Part shown: positions 14,021 through 19,320 of the stretch, one piece after another
How the letters are laid out: every line of letters begins with the position of its first letter
Position numbering within the stretch: position 1 is the stretch's first letter
Assembly (NCBI GenBank): GCA_036507695.1
Contig: DATCIR010000093.1
Location: 1-19,320 of the forward strand
Reading direction: 5' to 3'
Source: JAKEGK01 sp036507695
GTDB taxonomy: Bacteria; Pseudomonadota; Gammaproteobacteria; SZUA-152
Length of the DNA stretch: 19,320 nucleotides
Position numbers and translations under genes: made by a program
The notes under the pieces: generated by a model
Told to the model about the DNA's origin: nothing
The model's database searches: none
The model's input: the letters and a program-made list of their open reading frames with translations, nothing else

Positions 14021-15175
14021 ATGAGTGAGTACCTACCTGGATTGGCCGGTGTTCCTGCGACCAAATCAAATATTTCCGATATTGATGGCGAGAAAGGCAC
14101 ATTGTCTTACCGTGGCTATCCCATCGAGCAACTCGCGGCCAAAAGCTCATTTGAGGAGACGACGTTATTGCTCTTGGACGGAGAACTTCCGACCAGGGAG
14201 CAATTGCTGAGCTTTGACATGCAGCTAAAGGAAAACCGCCGGGTCAAGTACAATATTCGAGAATTGATGAAAACACTGCCGGTTACCGGGCACCCGATGG
14301 AAATGCTGCAAACCGCCGTCGCCTGTCTGGGAATGTTCTACCCGGGTAATGAATGCTTGACGGGTAGCGACGCCTGTGAGGACTTATATTACATCCACAA
14401 TATGACGGTGAAAATCATCGCCAGAATGGGCACTATTGTCGCGATGTGGGAACATATCCGCCGCGGTGATGATCCGGTTCCGCCGCGTAAAGATCTGTCA
14501 CATGCGGAAAATTTTTTGTATATGTTAAATGAAAAAGAGCCGGATCCTCTGCTGGCCCGCATCATGGACGTATGCCTGATTCTCCATGCCGAACATACCA
14601 TTAACGCATCGACATTCTCTGTATTGGTGAATGGATCAACGCTAGCCAGTCCGTATAGTGTTATTGCCTCCGCCATCAGCGCGTTGTCTGGACCGTTACA
14701 TGGCGGGGCAAATCAACGCGTATTGGAAATGTTAGAGCAAGTGGGATCTCCCGCCAAAGCGGAAGAATATGTCGATAAGAAGTTAGCCAATAAAGAAGTA
14801 ATTTGGGGTATGGGGCATCGTGAATATAAAACCAAGGATCCCCGCGCCAAGATTCTGCAAAAAATGGTGACGGATTTACTGGAACAAAAAGGGGGTAATA
14901 ATCCGCTGCTGGAGACCGCTATCGCGGTAGAAAAAGCGGCGGAAGCACGTCTGGCCCACAAGGGTGTATACGCAAACGTCGATTTTTATTCCGGCATACT
15001 CTATTCGGAGATGGGTATACCCGCCGATCAATTTACCGCGATTTTTGCCATAGCCCGCTCCGCAGGCTGGCTGGCACACTGGCGTGAGCAATTAACGGAT
15101 AACCGTATCTTCAGGCCAACTCAGGTATATACCGGCCTGCCATTACGCGATTATGTCCCGCTGGAAAAGCGATAG
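14021..15175 (+). CDS. gltA: citrate synthase, short (~380-residue) form
   Basis: The enzyme condenses acetyl-CoA and oxaloacetate to citrate. The protein is 384 residues, shorter than the ~430 of the usual gammaproteobacterial GltA. The N-terminal PGLAGVPATKSNISDIDG resembles the short enzymes of cyanobacteria and other phyla. The catalytic triad is intact: H227 (GPLHGGAN), H266 (GMGHREYK), D321 (VDFYSG), equivalent to E. coli H264, H305, D362. A 2-methylcitrate synthase role cannot be excluded, but there are no prp neighbours. AGAGG lies 7 nt before the ATG. In Pseudomonas this position, between erpA and the M23 peptidase, is held by anmK, so this gene looks inserted or substituted here. 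Confidence 0.9.
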   Translation: MSEYLPGLAGVPATKSNISDIDGEKGTLSYRGYPIEQLAAKSSFEETTLLLLDGELPTREQLLSFDMQLKENRRVKYNIRELMKTLPVTGHPMEMLQTAVACLGMFYPGNECLTGSDACEDLYYIHNMTVKIIARMGTIVAMWEHIRRGDDPVPPRKDLSHAENFLYMLNEKEPDPLLARIMDVCLILHAEHTINASTFSVLVNGSTLASPYSVIASAISALSGPLHGGANQRVLEMLEQVGSPAKAEEYVDKKLANKEVIWGMGHREYKTKDPRAKILQKMVTDLLEQKGGNNPLLETAIAVEKAAEARLAHKGVYANVDFYSGILYSEMGIPADQFTAIFAIARSAGWLAHWREQLTDNRIFRPTQVYTGLPLRDYVPLEKR

Positions 15176-15189
15176 TGCAGTGGATGTAT

Positions 15190-15216
15190 AACCACGGGTG
15201 TGGGTTAGAAGTTTTT
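15190..15216 (+). terminator. possible terminator after citrate synthase
   Basis: CCAC (15192-15195) pairs with GTGG (15200-15203) and is followed by a T5 run at 15212-15216. The stem is short. It lies in the 39-bp gap between convergent genes and runs into the end of the M23 peptidase gene. Confidence 0.3.
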
Positions 15217-16621
15217 ATAAACGCCGGTCGGTGATGGAAGAACTGCTAAGCGCAACATTGGTGCGGCCTAAAGTGTCAAGCAGCGTCAGGTAACCCTGCG
15301 TATTCAGTTGGAAATCCGTACGATATTGCGCAGCGATTGGGGTGTCATCCGGCAGGTTCACTGTCAGGGGATTGCGGTGGATGCCGTTGATACGGAATTC
15401 ATAATGCAGGTGCGGGCCAGTAGCCAGGCCACTGCTGCCCACGTAGCCGATGATGTCACCTTGGTTCACCATATTGCCCGTCTGCAGGTTGCGTTTGAAA
15501 TTTTGCATGTGAGCATAGACCGTGCTGTAACGGCCGGCATGCTGGATCATGACGGTATTGCCGTAGCCGCCTTTCTTACCAATAAACGTTATTCTTCCAT
15601 CGCCAGCTGCCCGAATTGGGGTACCGTCCGGTGCGGCATAGTCAACCCCGTTGTGCTGGCGGATACGGTTGAGCACAGGATGGAAACGCTCACCGAACTT
15701 GGAACTGATGCGCGTGAAATCCACCGGTGTCCGTAAAAAGCGCTTGCGCATGCTTTTACCTTCCGGGGTGTAATATTCCGCACGGCCGTTGTTATCGACA
15801 AAACGTACAGCGCGATAAACGTTGCCTTTATTCGTAAACTCGGCCGCGAGAATGTCACCATTGCGAACTTTTTTGCCATCCAGGAAATATTCTTCGTAAA
15901 CCAATGAGAAACGGTCGCCGGTCTTAACGTCCAACACGAAGTCAATATCCCATCCAAAAATGTTGGCGAGTTCCATCGTCATACTGCCGGGGATTCCGGC
16001 TTCCTGAGCCGCTATAAATAACGAGCTTTCAATTCTGCCCGCGGCGTAGGCGATACGCTTATTCAATTCAAGTTGCACGTCGGATGCGGTGTAGGAGTCT
16101 CCGTTTTTAACCACGTGGAGTGACTGCTCGTTATTGATAACATAAACGAGTTCACGCAGTTCATTATCAACGATCAGAAATTTTAATTCTTCGCCGGGGA
16201 TCAACCGTTTTAATTTGATTGTGGAATTACCTAAGCGGACGATTTTATGCAGTTCCTTCGGATTCAGTTGTAGCTTGGAAAAGATGGTTGCCAGGGTGTC
16301 GCCTTTTAACACTTTCACGCTTTGCCAGTTGATTTGCGGAGCCTCGAAGGCATCATCAACCGCAGCAACATCATAAGAAGGAATCTCAAGCGGCAAGTTG
16401 ATTTTGTCGTTCAACGACACTTGCTGGAACCCGGCGGGTCTGCTTAACGTAATCAGAGAGCTGGCGCGTGTCGCAACCGCGATATCAGAAATCAAAAAGA
16501 AGATAACTCCGAACAAACCCACACTCGCAAACAGGATGACCCAGTGGGCGTAGGGAACACGCTTGCGACGCTTTTGTCCCGATGATTTTCTATTTTGTTT
16601 AGTGACAGGACTCTGTGCCAT
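15215..16621 (-). CDS. M23 family murein endopeptidase, MepM-like
   Basis: This is a zinc metallopeptidase cutting peptidoglycan peptide cross-links in the periplasm. From the ATG at 16621 it is 468 residues. A very basic N-terminus (RKSSGQKRRKR) precedes one membrane anchor (WVILFASVGLFGVIFFLI). A LysM/OapA-like region follows (VKVLKGDTLATIFSKLQL, about residues 102-150), then an intermediate domain, then the C-terminal LytM domain. Its Zn motif HNGVD (H323, D327) and HLHYEF (H404, H406) are complete, with YAHM between. A GTG at 16633 is a possible alternative start; neither has a strong ribosome site. It is convergent with citrate synthase and divergent from tyrS, the same relation as PA0667 to PA0668. 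Neighbouring bactofilin may help position it. Confidence 0.92.
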   Translation of the reverse strand: MAQSPVTKQNRKSSGQKRRKRVPYAHWVILFASVGLFGVIFFLISDIAVATRASSLITLSRPAGFQQVSLNDKINLPLEIPSYDVAAVDDAFEAPQINWQSVKVLKGDTLATIFSKLQLNPKELHKIVRLGNSTIKLKRLIPGEELKFLIVDNELRELVYVINNEQSLHVVKNGDSYTASDVQLELNKRIAYAAGRIESSLFIAAQEAGIPGSMTMELANIFGWDIDFVLDVKTGDRFSLVYEEYFLDGKKVRNGDILAAEFTNKGNVYRAVRFVDNNGRAEYYTPEGKSMRKRFLRTPVDFTRISSKFGERFHPVLNRIRQHNGVDYAAPDGTPIRAAGDGRITFIGKKGGYGNTVMIQHAGRYSTVYAHMQNFKRNLQTGNMVNQGDIIGYVGSSGLATGPHLHYEFRINGIHRNPLTVNLPDDTPIAAQYRTDFQLNTQGYLTLLDTLGRTNVALSSSSITDRRL

Positions 16622-17083
16622 GTGTCTACTCACGAAAAAGACTACCTACTACAATAATAATAATCGCTAGTCGCTGCGTTGGTTACTGCGCTTGTTACTG
16701 CATTTGTTACTGCGTTGAATACTGCTTTGAGCTGCTAATGAACACATCATGTTCACAGTGGGTTTCAGTATACGCATCTACGTAGGTAAAAATCTAGCAA
16801 AAATTACCCTATAAATGCCTTTATCAAAATCACTTTTAACGAGAGTCTGACATTTCCAAATATAGTATAAATAATGTCATCGCCCGTGTGGCGTGTGCCA
16901 TGAAGCCTGTCACACTTTTGAAATTGTAGAATAAAGGAAATTTTACTTTTCAAACACCCACATACGGTCGAATTTTGACCAGACTAAATACCGCTTAACA
17001 GTTGAAGACTGCAATTCAGTTACCATTTGACGGTGGTTCATATAATATCGCCACTTTCCAGATTTTCTGGCCGGGATTTGTAA
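16622..17083. promoter_or_regulatory. divergent intergenic region mepM-like/tyrS
   Basis: About 460 bp without a convincing gene. It contains a degenerate 12-bp tandem repeat (16671-16730) beside the peptidase gene. Farther right is AT-rich DNA ending with TATAAT at 17041-17046, a plausible -10 for tyrS with a ~31-nt leader; TTGACG at 17027-17032 is only 8 bp away and cannot be its -35. There is no T-box, tRNA or strong hairpin. Confidence 0.5.
16671..16730 (+). repeat. five degenerate 12-bp tandem repeats
   Basis: Units are TCGCTGCGTTGG, TTACTGCGCTTG, TTACTGCATTTG, TTACTGCGTTGA and ATACTGCTTTGA, with a decayed sixth beginning at 16731. Core TACTGC is conserved. The array starts 50 bp upstream of the peptidase start on the promoter side. 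In one frame it reads VTAL repeats, but there is no start codon and stops flank it, so it is not treated as coding. Confidence 0.75.
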
Positions 17084-18280
17084 ATGAATATAGATAAAAC
17101 CATAGCATTATTAAAACGAGGCACTGAAGAAATCCTGCTCGAGGGCGAATTGCGCGACCGGCTTGCCAGGAATCAGCCGCTGCGGGTGAAATGCGGGTTT
17201 GATCCTACCGCCCCGGATATCCATCTGGGCCATACCGTACTAATCAATAAATTAAAGGAATTCCAGGACTTAGGGCATCATGCAATTCTCTTGATAGGTG
17301 ATTTTACCGCGATGATCGGTGATCCGACGGGCAAAAGCGCTACCCGTCCACCCTTATCCTTTGAGCAGGCGCGCGACAACGCCAAAACGTACGAGGAGCA
17401 GGTTTTTAAAATCCTGGATCGTGACAAAACGGAAGTGGTTCACAATTCTGATTGGATGAATAAAAAGAACGCGGCGGATATGGTTCATCTCGCCGCGAAA
17501 TACACGGTGGCCAGAATGTTCGAACGGGACGACTTCAGTAAGCGTTTTAAAGGGGGGCAATCCATCGCGATTCACGAGTTTTTATACCCATTAATTCAGG
17601 GTTGGGACTCGGTGGAGCTGAAGGCGGACATTGAGCTGGGTGGCACAGACCAGAAATTTAATTTATTGGTAGGGCGTGAATTACAAAAAGAACAAGGCCA
17701 AACACCCCAGGTCGTTATTACTACGCCCCTCTTGGAAGGATTGGACGGGATCAAAAAGATGTCCAAATCGCTGGGAAATTACATCGGCGTGAATGAATCG
17801 CCCGATGAGATATTCGGTAAAATCATGTCGATATCCGACGAGCTGATGTGGCGCTATTACGAGTTACTGAGTTTTCGCGCTTTAGGTGACATTGAAGGTT
17901 TTAAAAAGGACGTGCAACAAGGCGCGAATCCCCGCGATGTCAAATTCAAATTGGCGCAGGAATTAGTGGCCCGCTTTCATAATGAAAGCGCGGCAAAATC
18001 GGCACTGGACAATTTCATAGCGCGTTTTCAAAAAGGCGCCTTGCCGGATGAAATGCCGGTCGTGAAATTAGCCGCCGAACAGGGCGTATTGCCCATTGCG
18101 AATGTATTAAAACAAGCGGATTTAACCAAAAGCACCTCGGAAGCGCTGCGCATGATTAAACAGGGCGCGGTAAAAATGGACGGGGAAAGAGTGAGCGATG
18201 ACAAACTGGAACTTGCCGTTGGTCACACGGCGGTGTTTCAGGTTGGAAAGCGAAAATTTGCGAAAGTAACCATTGTGTAG
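17084..18280 (+). CDS. tyrS: tyrosyl-tRNA synthetase (TyrZ-like, ~400 residues)
   Basis: This enzyme charges tRNA-Tyr using ATP. It is 398 residues, the length of the TyrRZ/Haemophilus type rather than the 424-residue E. coli form. Class I signatures are present: HLGH at 47-50 (in FDPTAPDIHLGH) and KMSKS at 225-229. A C-terminal S4-like RNA-binding domain starts near residue 335 (PIANVLKQADLTKSTSEALRMIKQGAVKMDGERV). The ATG at 17084 follows a weak GGGAT ribosome site. It is divergent from the M23 peptidase gene and immediately precedes the rRNA promoter region, as tyrZ does in Pseudomonas. Confidence 0.95.
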   Translation: MNIDKTIALLKRGTEEILLEGELRDRLARNQPLRVKCGFDPTAPDIHLGHTVLINKLKEFQDLGHHAILLIGDFTAMIGDPTGKSATRPPLSFEQARDNAKTYEEQVFKILDRDKTEVVHNSDWMNKKNAADMVHLAAKYTVARMFERDDFSKRFKGGQSIAIHEFLYPLIQGWDSVELKADIELGGTDQKFNLLVGRELQKEQGQTPQVVITTPLLEGLDGIKKMSKSLGNYIGVNESPDEIFGKIMSISDELMWRYYELLSFRALGDIEGFKKDVQQGANPRDVKFKLAQELVARFHNESAAKSALDNFIARFQKGALPDEMPVVKLAAEQGVLPIANVLKQADLTKSTSEALRMIKQGAVKMDGERVSDDKLELAVGHTAVFQVGKRKFAKVTIV

Positions 18281-18411
18281 TTACACGGTGTAGTAATACG
18301 ATGGCCGGTCAAATGTTAATCAACATAGTATAATTGCGCTAAATATTCAGTAGCACATTGCTCTGCATCAAAAATCATTTTGCGTTTAACAGGTAGTATT
18401 GTTTTTAACTA

Positions 18412-18439
18412 TTGATTGCCAAATCGAACTCGGTATAAT
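18412..18439 (+). promoter_or_regulatory. rRNA promoter P1
   Basis: TTGATT (18412-18417), 16-bp spacer, TATAAT (18434-18439), then a GC-rich GCGCTCCGC discriminator typical of stringently controlled stable-RNA promoters. AT-rich DNA upstream could act as an UP element. Confidence 0.7.
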
Positions 18440-18523
18440 GCGCTCCGCTTGAGGGTTCAGTAGTCGAATAATTCGCTTTTTGCAGTCAGAATCAAATAGT
18501 TTGAGTCTTCGCATTTAAACCTA

Positions 18524-18551
18524 TTGACGCTGCAAGCGTAACGCGTATAAT
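18524..18551 (+). promoter_or_regulatory. rRNA promoter P2
   Basis: TTGACG (18524-18529), 16-bp spacer, perfect TATAAT (18546-18551), followed by CGCGCCTC, a discriminator of the kind linked to ppGpp control. Confidence 0.8.
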
Positions 18552-18627
18552 CGCGCCTCTTTGGCGGTAGGCCTGGCAACACACTTGCACAACAGCCCCG
18601 CCGGGAAGAGGAACTTGCTAAGATTTT

Positions 18628-18679
18628 AAAGACGTTCTATTGACGAATTAATAAAAGCATGTCAGAATCGAACGTCTTT
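18628..18679 (+). other. rRNA leader hairpin before boxA
   Basis: AAAGACGTTC (18628-18637) is the exact reverse complement of 18670-18679, a 10-bp stem. An inner TGAC (18641-18644)/GTCA (18661-18664) pairing is possible. The position just before boxA suits the boxB-like leader stem of an antitermination site. Confidence 0.55.
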
Positions 18680-18699
18680 GCTGGCTGAAAAGTTGGCAC

Positions 18700-18712
18700 C
18701 GCTCTTTAACAA
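18700..18712 (+). promoter_or_regulatory. boxA antitermination element
   Basis: CGCTCTTTAACAA closely matches the bacterial rRNA boxA (TGCTCTTTAACAA), the NusB-NusE binding site that lets RNA polymerase read through the rRNA operon without Rho termination. Confidence 0.85.
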
Positions 18713-18771
18713 TGAAATCAGGTAATTTGTGTGGGCGCTTGCATGAATGGTTTGGTGACAAAGCATCATGT

Positions 18772-18819
18772 GAGTGACCAAAGTCAGTATCCGAATTGAT
18801 ACCTGACCTTGAATCACTC
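18772..18819 (+). other. leader stem upstream of 16S
   Basis: GAGTGA (18772-18777) pairs with TCACTC (18814-18819). Inside it GTCAG (18783-18787) pairs with CTGAC (18803-18807), continued by TATC/GATA with one bulged C. This is a conserved-looking rRNA leader structure, possibly linked to RNase III processing or 16S folding. Confidence 0.5.
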
Positions 18820-18894
18820 TTCGGAATTGGTTACCGCCTTTGTTCTACAGCTTTTGTTTTACAGCTGTATTACAAGAAAAGGTAACTGGATATT

Positions 18895-19320
<426 letters not shown>

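Larger units (their letters stand above)
18281..18894 (+). promoter_or_regulatory. rRNA operon promoter and leader region
   Basis: The 614 bp between tyrS and 16S holds no gene. It contains a TATAAT at 18329-18334 without a good -35, two good promoters (18412-18439 and 18524-18551), an extended leader hairpin (18628-18679), a boxA (18700-18712), a TGTGTGGGCGCTT boxC-like element (18728-18740) and a second leader stem (18772-18819). CTATTGACG recurs at 18521 and 18637; the second copy has no clear -10. No terminator for tyrS is evident. Confidence 0.75.

Noticed and set aside
16664..16738. VTAL-repeat peptide read from the 12-bp array
   Set aside because: It has no start codon and stops lie on both sides; the repeat is treated as noncoding.
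17027..17046. TTGACG + TATAAT as the tyrS promoter
   Set aside because: The spacer is only 8 bp; only the TATAAT is kept as a tentative -10.
18281..18894. tRNA gene before the 16S gene
   Set aside because: The hairpins there do not form a cloverleaf and lack T-arm and CCA features; they fit rRNA leader structures.

Overview
The window comes from a gammaproteobacterium. The right edge is the first ~426 nt of a 16S rRNA gene of gammaproteobacterial type. The block argC - DUF6776-like - bactofilin - erpA - (mepM-like) - tyrS - 16S matches, from memory, the order in Pseudomonas aeruginosa PA0662-PA0668.1. The c-type cytochromes, a group 3b [NiFe] hydrogenase and a perfect FNR/Anr box point to a free-living, redox-versatile lineage that meets low oxygen, perhaps a sulfur- or metal-cycling member of Chromatiales or a relative; that placement is inference.

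Layout. 33-813 (minus): a small heat-shock protein with a near-perfect Shine-Dalgarno and a downstream DUF2934 protein. 814-1098: a divergent control region with the FNR box TTGATctttATCAA and a -10-like sequence at the class II position for the heat-shock gene. 1099-5582 (plus): a compact operon for a cytoplasmic bidirectional/sulfhydrogenase-type [NiFe] hydrogenase in the order beta-gamma-delta-alpha, closed by its maturation endopeptidase; adjacent genes overlap or nearly touch. 5723-6055: a small exported protein of unknown function. 6232-8242 (minus): an NHL/beta-propeller lipoprotein and a five-heme cytochrome. 8521-10835 (plus, divergent): two ORFs of three CXXCH domains each.

The most interesting signal is at 9811-9819. 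The first triheme ORF has a signal peptide and ends just after a run of nine A. The second has no signal peptide and no good ribosome site, and is open without a stop back through the A run in the -1 frame. One extra A, a -1 slip, or transcriptional slippage would give a single exported ~771-residue hexaheme protein. It is either a programmed slippage switch making 3- and 6-heme forms, a phase-variable tract, or a homopolymer sequencing error.

10879-18280: a housekeeping block with argC, a membrane coiled-coil protein, bactofilin, erpA (with a 22/25 match to the type 1 IscR consensus upstream), a short-type citrate synthase where Pseudomonas has anmK, an M23 peptidase on the minus strand, and tyrS. 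18281-18894: the rRNA promoter/leader with two strong promoters, leader hairpins and a boxA antiterminator, followed by the partial 16S.

I saw no tRNA, CRISPR array, transposase, phage gene or antiphage defence gene.
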